A DNA stretch of 64,000 nucleotides from Hordeum vulgare subsp. vulgare. Taxonomy: Eukaryota > Streptophyta > Magnoliopsida > Poales > Poaceae. A program made the position numbers and the translations under genes. The stretch spans positions 539,142,083 to 539,206,082 of the forward strand of contig NC_058520.1 of NCBI RefSeq assembly GCF_904849725.1. The letters run 5' to 3'. This document shows positions 22,772-34,939 of the stretch, in pieces. The notes beneath the pieces were generated by a model. That model had not been told where the DNA came from. It saw only the letters and a program-made list of their open reading frames with translations, and searched no databases. Each line of letters starts with the position of its first letter. The stretch's first letter is position 1.

Positions 22772-24666
22772 TGTAACGCCCAAGATGCGGTCCTATCCTT
22801 ATTTTGGCGCGAGGGTCTCGACAAGGATAGAAATGCATCTCGTCGTTTCGCAAGAATGGATATCGTTACAAGTACATGTACTGAAAAGATGAGTATAAAG
22901 AGTTGGCTTACACTCGCCACAAGCTACATCAAAGTCACATCAACACAATAACATAAAGAGTCATCATGAAGAAGATCAGAGTCCAACTATGGACGAAAAC
23001 AAACGATAAAAGAGCGATGCCCATCTTTGCTATCCCAGGGTGCGGCCTGGAACCTATCCTAGATCGAAGAAGAAGAAGAAGAAACTCCAAATAGCACAAT
23101 CATCGCGCTCACGTCTTAATATCCTTTACCTGTACCTGAATTGGTGTTGTAGTAATTTGTGAGCCAAAGGGACCCAACAATCTCATTTCCAAAGGTATCA
23201 AGACTAGCAAAGCTTAATGGGTGAGGTATGGTTAAGTGGTGAGTCTGCAGCACGCGACTAAGCATTTATTTGAGATGGCTAACTTCGAGTACAAGAATAA
23301 AGAGGGGGAAGATCTACACATAGCGGACGTGAGCTACTGGTGATCAAATGAATGATCTGGAACACCTACTTACGTCGGACATAACCCCACCGCGTCCTTG
23401 ATCGGAGAAGGAGCTCATGAAAGAGACAGTCACGGTTACACACACAGTTGGCATATTTTAATTAAGCTTACTTCAAGTTATCTTGAACCGGATGGCTTTC
23501 CGAAAGATTTAACCCTGCAGGGGTGCTCCAACTAGTCCATCACAAACTAACACACGCTGCGACGGAATGACCTCGATTAGGGAAGCCCGTGATCTCCTGG
23601 GTTCCTATTGGAAAATCTCAACCTCGAGATAGCCCAAAGTATCCTCGGAATCAATCACACAAGACGCCCGAGAAAGGTAAAACAAGTCCAGCAAGGCCGC
23701 CCGGCGTGTCGACGATCCTCATAGGAGCCGCGTATCTCGTTCTCAGGACACGATGGATAAGCCACGCGTACGGTGGCTTGATAGAAATCACCCAAGTTGC
23801 CCTGGGTAGGCCCCACACAATGCTATGTTTAGGACCAGCACCATCAACACTGGCCCTCCCTGTATTATGTTGAATTACTCCTCGGGTAGCGCTAGCTCCC
23901 TATGCGTCACATTAAAATCAATATCATTATGTTGGGCAAATATAGTACCAATGTTGGGCCTTGCCAACGAGCTTTATCCCAAAACGAGAATCTAGGGGGT
24001 CCCCATAACAAACCCAAGCATGTTAGGAGCGCTCAATTATGGAACATAACACCGGTAGGCGAAACTAAGGCGACAAAGGTGGAACAAAACACCAGGCTAG
24101 AAAGCCGAGCCTTCCACCTTTTACCAACTATGTAGGTGCATTAGTTTAAATAGCAATTAATATGGTGATATAAAAAGGAACCCATGTTTTCACATGGAAG
24201 CAACTGCACCTGCAACTAGCAACTCTAACACATGGTTAAGCAAGAGGTAACATAGCCAAACAGTGGATTGCTAGGTTGTGAACATGTTGAAGGTTTTCAT
24301 GGCAATGTTGGGAGTCATGTTAAACATGTGGTAGGCAGCGAGACAAAATGAAAGAAACAAGAAAACTAGCATGGCATTGATAGTAATGGTATCTAGGAAA
24401 ATGATCATCTGGCCTGAGATCCCGCTTGGAAGAAGAACGACTCCGTGAAGCAGACGAACCAACATAGTCGAACGGATCCTCACATTTCGACACGCTTGCA
24501 GAACTCTATTGAGACGAAGCAAATCAGAAACAAGAATCAACATACGATATTCACCACACACATGCATGATATGATTCACACCCTAATATGATGCATGTCG
24601 AGTTTAAATTATGCAAGGCAAGACATGGCAATTCACACATTCAAATGCTACACATTAAGTGAAGCT

Positions 24667-26191
24667 TGATACGCCCATTTTGCATCATGCTTTCATGTTG
24701 ATATTTATTGCTTTATGGGCTGTTATATTACTTTGTGGTACCATATTTATGCCTTTTCTCTCTTATTTTGCAAGGTTTATTTGAAGAGGGAGAATTCAGG
24801 CAGCTGGAATTCTCGACTGGAAAAGGAGCAAATCTTAGTCCACTATTCTGCACATCTCCAAATGCCCTGAAAAGTTACGTGAATTTTTTTGGGATTATAT
24901 AAAAAATACTGGGCGAAAGAAGTACCAGAGGGGGGCTGCCAGAGCGCCACAAGCCCTGCCACCGCCATCCCCTGGTGGCGGAGGGCAAGCTTGTGGGCTC
25001 CCTGACGGCCCACTAGCCCCCCTCTTTTGCTATATGAAGGGTTTCGTTACAGAAAAAATCAACCGGGATCTTTTTCGTGGTTTCGCCGCCGCCACGAGGC
25101 GGAACTTGAGCAGATCCAATCTAGAGCTCAGGCATGACGATCTTGCCGGGGAAACTTCCCTCCCGGAGGGGGAAATCGTCGCCATCATCATCACCAACAC
25201 TCCTCTCGTCGGAGGGGAGGCATCTTCATCAACATCTTCATCAGCACCGTATCCTCTCCAATCCCTAGTTCATCTCTTGTAACCAATCTTCGTCTCACGA
25301 CTCCGATTGGTACTTGTAAGGTTACTACTAGTGTTGATTACTCTTTGTAGTTGATGCTAGTTGGATTACTTGGTGGAAGAGTTTATGTTCAGATCCTTGA
25401 TGCTACTCATTACACCTCTGATCATGATTATGATTATGCTTTGTGAGTAGTTACTTTTGTTCCTGAGGACATGGGATAAGTCATGCTGATAATAGTCATG
25501 TGAATTTGATATTCGTTCGATATTTTGATATGCTGTATGTTGTGATTCCTCTAGTGGTGTTATGTGAACGTCGACTACATAACACTTCACCATATTTGGG
25601 CCTAGAGGAAGGCATTGGGGAGTAGTAAGCAGATGATGGGTTCCTGGAGTGACAAAAGCTTAAACCCCGGTCTATGCGTTGCTTCGTAAGGGGCTGATTT
25701 GGATCCACTAGTTTAATGCTATGGTTAGACGTTGTCTTAATTCTTCTTTTTTAGTTGCGGATGTTTGCGAGAGAGGTTAATCATAAGTGGGATGCTTGTC
25801 CAAGTAAGGGAAATACCCAAGCACCGGTCCACCCACATGTCAAACTATCAAAGTAACGAACGCGAATCATATGAACATAATGAAACTAGCATGACAGAAA
25901 TTCCCATGTGTCCTCGGGAGCGTTTTTCCTCCTATAAGACTTTGTTCAGGCTTGTCCCTTGCTACAAAAGGGATTGGGCCACTTTATGCACCATTGCTAC
26001 TACTTGTTACTTTTTACTTTTCACTTGTTACGTTTCACCTCGCTACACCATCACTTGTTACCGCTACTTTCAGTGCTTGCAGTTATTACCTTGCTGAAAT
26101 CCATTTATCAGAGCCTTCTGCTCCTCGTTGGGTTCGACACTCTTACTTATCGAAAGGACTACGCTTGATCCCCTATACTTGTGGGTCATCA
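24667..26191 (+). repeat. Athila-type 5' LTR
   Basis: 1525 bp, TGATACGCCCATTTTGC... to GTGGGTCATCA. Followed by the primer site. Confidence 0.93.
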
Positions 26192-26202
26192 AGACTCTTT
26201 TC

Positions 26203-26220
26203 TGGCGCCGTAGCCGGGGA
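26203..26220 (+). other. Primer-binding site, tRNA-Asp type
   Basis: TGGCGCCGTAGCCGGGGA, 11 bases after the 5' LTR. It matches the complement of the plant tRNA-Asp 3' end with one change and is typical of Athila/Tat elements. Confidence 0.85.
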
Positions 26221-26297
26221 TTGAAGCGCCTTTGGTAAGTGGAAATTGGTAAGGAAACATTTTTATACTGTGCTGAAATTTATTGTCACTTGTCACT

Positions 26298-26981
26298 ATG
26301 GAAACTGTTCCTTTGAGGAGTTTGTTCGGGGTATCTTCACCACTAACGGAAGCACGAGGCATTGTTCCTCGACCTGAGGTACCTACTGAAAATATCTTTT
26401 ATGAAATTCCTTCGGGTATGCTTGAGAAATTGCTCGCTAATCCTTTTATAGGAGATGGATCTTCACATCCAGACTTGCATCTGATCTATGTAGATGAAGT
26501 TTGTGGTTTATTTAAGCTTGCAGGTTTGCCCGAGGATGAGGTAAAGAAGAAACTCTTTCCTTTTTCTTTTAAGGATAAAGCGTTGACATGGTATAGGCTA
26601 TGTGATGATACTGGATCATGGGACTACAATCGGTTGAAATTGGAATTTCATCAAAAGTTCTATCATATGCATTTAGTACATCGTGATCGGAACTTTATTT
26701 ATAAGTTTTGGCCTCGTGATAGGGAAAGCATAGCTCAAGCTTGGGGGAGGATTAAATCAATGCTATATTCATGCCCGAATCATGAGCTCTCGAGAGAAAT
26801 CATCACTCAAAACTTTTATGCTCGGCTTTCTCATGAAGATCGTACCATGCTTGACACTTCTTGTACCGGTTCTTTTATGAAGAAGGATATTGATCACAAG
26901 TGGAATTTATTGGAAAGAATCAAACGCAACTCTGAAGATTGGGAGCTAGAGGAAGGTAAGGAGTCAGGTATGAATTTCTAG
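26298..26981 (+). CDS. gag: Athila-type Gag (capsid) polyprotein part
   Basis: ATG at 26298 (METVPLRSLFG) fits the family's usual start; an ATG 15 bases earlier is also in frame. The open frame to TAG 26979-26981 covers the capsid-like Retrotrans_gag domain (FSFKDKALTWYRL, RESIAQAWGRIKSML). In related elements gag and pol form one long frame, so the TAG is likely a mutation: the same frame goes on with related sequence to about 27115. Gag would form the cytoplasmic virus-like particle that packages the element RNA. Confidence 0.75.
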   Translation: METVPLRSLFGVSSPLTEARGIVPRPEVPTENIFYEIPSGMLEKLLANPFIGDGSSHPDLHLIYVDEVCGLFKLAGLPEDEVKKKLFPFSFKDKALTWYRLCDDTGSWDYNRLKLEFHQKFYHMHLVHRDRNFIYKFWPRDRESIAQAWGRIKSMLYSCPNHELSREIITQNFYARLSHEDRTMLDTSCTGSFMKKDIDHKWNLLERIKRNSEDWELEEGKESGMNF

Positions 26982-28877
26982 TTTTATTGCGTTAAATCTT
27001 TTGTTGAGACAAACACTTCTAGAGATTTTAGCGCTAAGTATGGACTTGACTCTGAGATAGTAGCTTCTCTATGTGAATATTTTGCTGCTCATGTTGATCT
27101 TCCCAAAGAGAAGTGGTTTAAAATATGATCCTCCTGTAGAAAGCAACATAGCCAAAACCAATCTAGTTGAGGAGAAAGTCATTGCTTTTAGTGATCCTGT
27201 TGTTCCTTGTGCATACACTGAGAAACCACCATACCCTGCTAGGATAAAGGATTATTCTAAAGCTCCAACTGTGATACGTAGGATTACATTAGACCACTTG
27301 CACCCCCTGAGGAAATTAGAGTTGAACCTAGTGTTGCTATTATCAAAGATCTCTTAGCTGAAGACATAGACGGGCATGTTATCAAATTCTGTGAGGACTC
27401 CGCTAGAATTGCTAAACCTCACGCGAAAGATAAATACGGACCTGTAGTTGGCCTGCCCGTTGTTTCTGTCAAGATAGGAGATCACTGTTACCATGGTTTA
27501 TGTGATATGGGAGCTAGTGTTAGTGCAATACCCCGTTCCCTATATGATGTAATCAAAGATGAGATTGCACCTGCTGAGTTAGAACCCATTGATGTCACTA
27601 TTACGCTAGCTAATAGAGACACTATCTACCCTCTGGGAATTGTGAGAGAAGTAGAAGTTCTGTGTGGTAAGACGAAGCATCCTACTGATTTCCTCGTCCT
27701 TGGTACTGCACAAGATAGCTTTTGTCCCATCATATTTGGTAGACCCTTTCTCAACACTGTCAATGCTCACATTGATTGCATTAAGCAGACCGTCACAGTT
27801 AGTTTCGAGGGTGTGTCTCATGAATTTAACTTCTCCAAGTTTGAAAGACAACCCCATGAAAGAGAGTCGTCTGGTAGGGATGAAATCATTGCTCTTGCCT
27901 CTATTGCCGTACCTCCTACGAATCCTTTAGAGCAATATCTTCTTGAGCATGAAAATGATATGCATATGGAGGAGAGAGATGAGATAGATAAAATTTTCTT
28001 AGAACAATATCCTATTCTCAAGAATAATCTGCTTGTTGAACTGCTTGGGGATCCTCCCCCACCAAAGGGTGATCCTGTGTTCGAGCTTAAACAGTTGCCA
28101 GATACTCTTAAGTATGCCTATCTTGATGAGAAGGAGATATATCCTGTTATTATTAGCGCTCTCCTCTCACAGCACGAAGAGAGGAAGTTACTAAGAACTC
28201 TGAGGAAGCACCGTGCTTCTATTGGATATACTCTTGATGATCTTAAGGGTATTAGTCCCACTCTATGTCACCACAAGATTAAAACCGATCCTGACTTTAA
28301 ACCAGTTGCTGATCATCAAAGGAGATTAAATCCTAAGACGAAAGAGGTCGTGAGAAAAGAAATATTAAAGCTTCTGGAAGCATGAATCATTTATCCTGTT
28401 GCTCATGGTGATTGGGTAAGTCCAGTACATTGCGTACCTAAGAAGGGAGGTATCACCGTCGTTCCTAATGATAAGGATGAACTAATCCCACAAAGGATTA
28501 TTATCGGCTATAGGATGGTGATAGACTTCCGGAAACTGAACAAGGCAACCAGGAAAGACCATTATCCTTTGCCGTTCATCGACCAAATGCTAGAAAGGCT
28601 ATCAAAACACACACACTTTTGCTTTCTAGACGGTTATTCAGGTTTCTCGCAAATACCTGTTGCACAATCTGATCAGGAGAAAACTACTTTCACCTGCCCC
28701 TTCGGTACCTTTGCTTATAGACGTATGCCTTTTGGCTTATGCAATGCACCTGCCACCTTTCAAAGATGTATGATGGCTATATTCTCTGACTTTTGTGAAA
28801 AGATTGTCGAGGTTTTCATGGATGACTTCTCCGTTTATAGGTCTTCCTTTGATGATTGCCTCAGCAACCTTGATTGA
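26982..28877 (+). pseudogene. pol: Athila-type gag tail, protease and reverse transcriptase N-part
   Basis: After the gag stop the frame continues to about 27115, moves to another frame between about 27120 and 27284, and returns; two compensating one-base changes bracket this linker. Protease follows, with LCDMGASVSAIP (catalytic Asp at 27504) and FGRPFLN. The RT start reads CHHKIKTDPDFKP; a TGA at 28383 interrupts it. RT resumes with FRKLNKATRKDHYPLPFIDQ, FLDGYSGFSQI and the catalytic FMDDF (Asp 28821 and 28824), and a TGA at 28875 (from CGA) ends this piece. Active-site residues are present but the frame is broken. Confidence 0.82.
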
Positions 28878-31076
28878 GTCTTACAGAGATGCGAAGATAC
28901 CAACCTCGTCTTGAATTGGGAGAAGTGCCACTTTATGGTTAATGAAGGCATCGTTTTAGGACACAAGATTTTTGAAAGAGGCATTGAAGTTGATAAGGCT
29001 AAGGTTGATGCAATTGAGAAAATGCCTTGCCCCACAGATATCAGAGGTATACGAAGTTTCCTAGGTCATGCTGGTTTCTATAGAAGGTTCATTAAAGACT
29101 TCTCTAAGATTTCTAGGCCTCTTACCAACCTCTTGCAGAAGGATGTACCTTTTGTTTTTGATGAGGATTGTGAGGAAGCCTTTGAAATACTTAAGAAGGC
29201 TTTGATAACCGCACCCATTGTTCAACCACCTGATTGGAACTTGCCCTTTGAAATCATGTGTGACGCTAGTGATTATGCTGTTGGTGCTGTTCTAGGACAA
29301 AGAGTTGACAAGAAGTTGAATGTTATTCACTACGCTAGTAAAACTCTAGACAGTGCCCAAAGAAACTATGCCACTACGGAAAAGGAGTTTTTAGCAGTCG
29401 TGTTTGCATGTGAAAAGTTTAGATCTTATATAGTTGACTCCAAAGTCACTATTCACTCTGATCATGCTGCTATTAAGTACCTTATGGAGAAGAAGGACAC
29501 TAAGCCTAGGCTTATCAGATGGGTTCTCCTGCTACAGGAATTTGATTTGCACGTCGTTGACCGAAAGGGTGCTGATAACCCTGTAGCAGATAACTTGTCT
29601 AGGCTAGAGAATGTCCTTGATGACCCACTACCTATTGATGAAAACTTTCCTGATGAGCAATTAAATGTCATCCGCACTTCACATAGTGCACCGTGGTATG
29701 CCAATTATGCAAATTATATCGTAGCCAAATACATACCACCTAGTTTCACCTATCAGCAAAAGAAGAAATTCTTCTTTGATTTGAGACACTACTTTTGGGA
29801 TGATCCCCACCTTTATAAGGAAGGAGTAGATGGTGTTATTAGACGTTGTGTGCCTGAACATGAACAGGGACAGATCTTGCAGAAGTGTCATTCCGAAGCC
29901 TACAAAGGACACCACGCTGGAGATAGAACTGCCCATAAGGTATTGCAATCAGGTTTCTATTGGCCCACTCTCTTCAAGGATGCCCGTAAGTTTGTCTTGT
30001 CTTGTGATGAATGCCAAAGAATAGGGAACATCAGTAAGCGTCAGGAAATGCCTATGAACTATTCACTTGTCATTGAACCATTTGATGTCTGGGGCTTTCA
30101 TTATATGGGACCTTTCCCGAGTTCCAATGGGTACACTCACATCTTAGTTGTTGTGGATTACGTCACTAAGTGGGTAGAAGCTATCCCCACTAAAAATGCT
30201 GATCACCACACCTCTATTAAGATGCTTAAAGAAGTCGTATTCGCAAGATTTGGAGTCCCTAGATATTTGATGACTGATGGCGGTTCACACTTCATTCATT
30301 GTGTTTTCCGCAAGATGCTCGCTAAGTATGATGTCAACCATAGAGTTGCATCTCCTTATCATCCTCAGTCTAGTGGTCAAGTGGAGTTGAGTAATAGGGA
30401 GATCAAATTGATCCTACAAAAGACCGTCAATAGATCTCGAAAGAATTGGTCTAGCAAACTTGACGATGCACTATGGGCTTATAGGACTGCCTATAAGAAT
30501 CCCATGGGCATGTCGCCGTATAAAATGGTTTACGGTAAGGCCTGTCATTTACCTCTTGAGCTGGAACACAAAGCTTATTGGGCAATCAAAGAGCTCAACT
30601 TTGATTTCAAACTTGCCGGTGAGAAGCGGTTGTTTGATATCAGCTCGTTAGATGAATGGAGGGCCCATGCATATGAGAATGCCAAGTTGTTCAAGGAAAA
30701 GGTTAAGAGATGGCACGACAAACGAATACAGAAACGAGAGTTCAATGTAGGTGATTATGTCTTGCTATACAATTCTTGTTTGAGATTCTTTGGAGGCAAG
30801 CTTCTCTCGAAATGGGAAGGTCCTTATGTTATCGAGGAAGTATATCGTTCCGGTGCCATCAAAATCAATAACACGGAAGGAAATTTTCCTAGAGTGGTAA
30901 ATGGGGAAAGAATCAAGCATTACATCTCTGGTACTCCCATAAATGTTGAGACCAATATCATCAATGTCATAACTCCAGAGGAGTACATAAGGGATGTTTA
31001 TCAGCCTGTTTCACACCCTGAAAACGAAGAGGTATCTGTTTCGGTAAGAAATTGGACTCTGATGCTTTTCCAATAG
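28878..31076 (+). pseudogene. pol: Athila-type RT thumb, RNase H and integrase
   Basis: A 720-codon open frame in the same phase as the upstream parts, so it is the C-terminal half of the polyprotein. RT connection: [20 protein letters not shown]. RNase [25 protein letters not shown] and [11 protein letters not shown] carry its acidic residues. Integrase: zinc-binding HSEAYKGHH and CDECQR, then the catalytic core, with the second Asp in LMTDGG and Glu in [10 protein letters not shown]. The first catalytic Asp, normally in WGIDFMGPF, is His here (WGFHYMGPF, codon 30099-30101). The C-terminal part GDYVLLYNS...[11 protein letters not shown] is complete. Integration activity is therefore unlikely from this copy. 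Confidence 0.85.
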
Positions 31077-33401
31077 CAAATTTCCTCCATTTTGGAATTT
31101 TTGGAAAATTAGAAAAATAAAAAGCAGTCCGGAGAGCGCACGAGGCGACCACAAGCTTGGACACCGCCCCTACCCCCCTGGTGGCGGAGGGAGGGCTTGT
31201 GGGCACCTCGTGTGCCTCCCAGACTCCGTTTTCTTGCGGAGCACTCCTTCTGGTCCAGAAAAAATAAATATATATTCGCCCGAAGGTTTTGATCTCCGTA
31301 TCACGCAGTTTTCCTCTGTTTTTGTTTCGAGCCTATTTCTGTGATAGATCTAGATCATCATGACTTCCCCAAACGCTCTTAAGGACAAGATCTTCGAGAA
31401 GGTCATCAATCCCTACCTCACGGAAGTGCTGAAACACCCTCAATCTATCAAGACGAGCGAGGGGGTGTTGCACATCCGTGATGTTGAGGGGCCTAAGAAG
31501 ATTGGAAGCATGGAGACGAGGCTCGAAGAATGGAGCAACAAGTCTTCAAGTGCCTAGGGATGGTGGAGCGTGGACTCAACGCCAACCACATGATGATCAC
31601 GGAGTTCACTAGCAATCACAAGATGGATGCCATTGACATTGGGAAACACCTCTCCAAGCTCTATGACAGGGTTGATCAACTTCGGGGCTAGATCTATGAC
31701 CTGTAGAACCAAAACTGTGAGTATGAGTACAAATTTAAATCAATAAGGTTGGCTGCAGATTTGAGGATTCCGGCGACTCGTTCATCCTGCCATGATGGAG
31801 CACCTATGCCTTGGAAGACGGAGGATCAGACTGCTTCAACAACTCCACCACCATTACCACCAAAGGAAGACAACTAAGCATTGGTATGGTCAATCCCCTT
31901 GGCTTCTGCCAAGCTTGGGGGAGTTGCCCTGGTATCGTATCACCTTTATATCTTTTGCTTTTACCTTTGTTTTAGTTCTTTCCTTTTTCAGTTTTTATTT
32001 CTTCTCTTAGAGGAATAAGTCTTTAGTGTTTAGTTTGAATCTTTTGCTTTGTCTCTCCCCCGATGTATTCGAGCTTGCGAGCTATATAATAAAGAGTATC
32101 TTAGTCAAGGGCTTTGCTTTGTGCCATGATCAAAAGTACAAAAAGAACGATAGCATGAAAGATCATGAGACGATCTTATGGAAAGTGATAGCTTCACATA
32201 TGACACGCATGATGATTGAAACTTGTTGAGAATAAATCAACATAGACCTCAGTCATTGTTGCAATTAATAAGAAGTAATAAGGAAAGAGAGGTTCACATA
32301 TAAATATATCATCTTAGACACTTTTTACAATTGTGAGCACTCACGAAACTATTACATGCTTAGGAGTAGATGTTGGACAAGGAAGACAACATAATGAATT
32401 GTGTTTTCTTGGTTCCAAACAATGTTATATGATTAGAGATCCCTTAGTGTGTGACGATCGCTTCCACCTCATGTTAGCCAAAACTCCCGCACCAAGTAGA
32501 GATACTACTTGTGCATCCATAAACCTCCAACCCAGTTTTGCCATGAGAGTCCACCATACCTACCTATGGATTGAATATGATCCTTCAAGTAAGTTGTCAT
32601 CGGTGCAAACAATAAAAATTGCTCTCTAATATGTATGATATATTAGTGTGTGGAAAATAAGCTTTGTACGAACCTGTGATGAGGAAGACATAAAAGCGAC
32701 AGACTGCATAATAAAGTTCTTTATCACAGGAGGCAATATAAAGTGATGTTCCTCCGCACTAAGACGACACACATTCAAACCTCAAAAGCGCATGACAACC
32801 TCTGCTTCCCTCTGCGAAGGGCCTATCTTGTACCTTTACTTTTTACCCTTGTAAGAGTCATGGTGATCTTCACCAATTCCCTATTTTTGCCTTTGTCTTG
32901 GCTGCCGTCACATGCTTGGGAAAGATCTATATTCATATATCAACTTGGAGTTGAGTACTTATGCTTTATTATTGTTGACTTTACCCTTGAGGTAAATCAT
33001 TGGGAGGCAAAACTATAAGCCCCTATCTTCCTGTGTGTCCAGCTGAAACTTTGACACCATGAGTACCCCGTGAGTTGTAACAATTGTGGAAAACAAAAGA
33101 AATGATTGAGTATGTGGGTTTTCCTTACAAGATCTTATTTGACTCTTTCTGATGTTGTGATAGATTGCAATTGCTTCAATGACTTTGGACTGTTGTTGGA
33201 GACTTCTCGGTAAGGTTTTTGCTTCATGCTTTGCTTTGTGAAGGAATTGTTACTTTCCCATAAGAATCTTTATGATGTATTGCTGTTCTATGTGTGATCA
33301 TGATGCCCTCATGTCCGTATTATGTTTTATCGACACCTTCGTCCCTAAACATGTGGACATGTTTATGGAACTTGGTTTTCGCTTGAGGACAAGCGAGGTC
33401 T
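31077..33401 (+). pseudogene. Post-pol region of the Athila-type element with a broken ORF
   Basis: A frame from ATG 31360 (MTSPNALKDKIFEKVINPYL) to 31557 shifts near 31520 into a second frame that reads KCLGMVERGLNANHMMITEF and continues to about 31878. This post-pol ORF is found in Athila-clade elements, where the region has been called envelope-like; here I see no signal peptide or membrane segment to support that. The rest (31880-33401) is AT-rich with no recognised gene. Confidence 0.6.
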
Positions 33402-33415
33402 AAGCTTGGGGGAGT
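33402..33415 (+). other. Polypurine tract of the Athila-type element
   Basis: AAGCTTGGGGGAGT directly precedes the 3' LTR. Confidence 0.8.
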
Positions 33416-34939
33416 TGATACGTCCATTTTGCATCATGCTTTCATATTGATATTTATTGCGTTATGGGCTGTTATATTACTTTGTGGCACCATATTTATG
33501 CCTTTTCTCTCTTATTTTGCAAGGTTTATTTGAAGAGGGAGAATTCAGGCAGCTGGAATTCTTGACTGGAAAAGGAGCAAATCTTAGTCCACTATTCTGC
33601 ACATCTCCAAATGCCCTAAAAGTTACGTGGAATTTTTTGGGATTATATAAAAAATACTGGTAGAAAGAAGTACCATAGGGGGGCTGCCAGGACGCCACAA
33701 GCCCTACCACCGCCACCCCCTGGTGGCGGAGGGCAAGCTTGTGGGCTCCCTGACGGCCCACTAGCCCCCTCTTTTGCTATATGAAGGATTTCGTTCCAGA
33801 AAAAAATCAATCGGGAGCTTTTTCGTGGTTTCGCCGCCGCCACGAGGCGGAACTTGAGCAGATCCAATCTAGAGCTCCGGCAGGACGATCCTGCCGAGGA
33901 AACTTCCCTCTCAGAGGGGGAAATCGTCGCCATCGTGATCACCAACACTCCTTTTGTCGGAGGGGAGGCATCTTCATCAACATCTTCATCAGCACCATCT
34001 CCTCTCCAATCCCTAGTTCATCTCTTGTAACCAATCTTCGTCTCGCGACTTCGATTGGTACTTGTAAGGTTACTAGTAGTGTTGATTACTCTTTGTAGTT
34101 GATGCTAGTTGGATTACTTGGTGGAAGAGTTTATGTTCAGATCCTTGATGCTATTCATTACACCTCTGATCATGATTATGATTATGCTTTGTGAGTAGTT
34201 ACTTTTGTTCCTGAGGACATGGGATAAGTCATGCTGATAATAGTCATGTGAATTTGATATTCGTTCGGTATTTTGATATGTTGTATGTTGTTTTTCCTCT
34301 AGTGGTGTTATGTGAACGTCGACTACATAACACTTCACCATATTTGGGCCTAGAGGAAGGCATTGGGGAGTAGTAAGTAGATGATGGGTTGCTGGAGTGA
34401 CAGAAGCTTAAACCCCAGTCTATGCGTTGCTTCGTAAGGGGCTAATTTGGATCCACTAGTTTAATGCTATGGTTAGACGTTGTCTTAATTCTTCTTTTTT
34501 AGTTGCGGATGTTTGCGAAAGAGGTTAATCATAAGTGGGATGCTTGTCCAAGTAAGGGCAGTACCCAAGTGCCGGTCCACCGACATATCAAACTATCAAA
34601 GTAACGAACGCGAATCATATGAACATGATGAAACTAGCATGACCGAAATTCTCGTGTGTCCTCGGGAGCGTTGTTCCTCCTATAAGACTTTGTTCAGGCT
34701 TGTCCCTTGCTACAAAAGGGATTGTGCCACTTGCTGCACCGTTGCTACTACTTGTTACTTGTTACTTTTCACTTGTTACATTTCACCTTGCTACACTATC
34801 ACTTGTTACCGCTACTTTCAGTGCTTGCAGTTATTACCTTGTTGAAATCCGTTTATCACAGCCTTCTGCTCCTCGTTGGGTTCGACACTCTTACTTATCG
34901 AAAGGACTACGATTGATCCCCTATACTTCTGGGTCATCA
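33416..34939 (+). repeat. Athila-type 3' LTR
   Basis: 1524 bp, TGATACGTCCATTTTGC... to CTGGGTCATCA, about 96% identical to the 5' LTR by eye. Confidence 0.93.

Larger units (their letters stand above)
24667..34939 (+). mobile_element. Athila-type Ty3/gypsy LTR retrotransposon, full length
   Basis: 10.27 kb, with LTRs at 24667-26191 and 33416-34939, target duplication AAGCT (24662-24666, 34940-34944), a tRNA-Asp primer site and a purine tract. The order is gag, protease, reverse transcriptase, RNase H, integrase, then 2.3 kb of post-pol sequence as in Athila-clade elements. It sits in the left LTR of the LARD-like element. LTR divergence is about 4% by hand count. Confidence 0.93.

Noticed and set aside
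26203..26220. tRNA-like sequence
   Set aside because: It matches only the tRNA-Asp 3' end and sits where the primer site belongs; it is not a tRNA gene. No tRNA or rRNA gene was recognised in the window.
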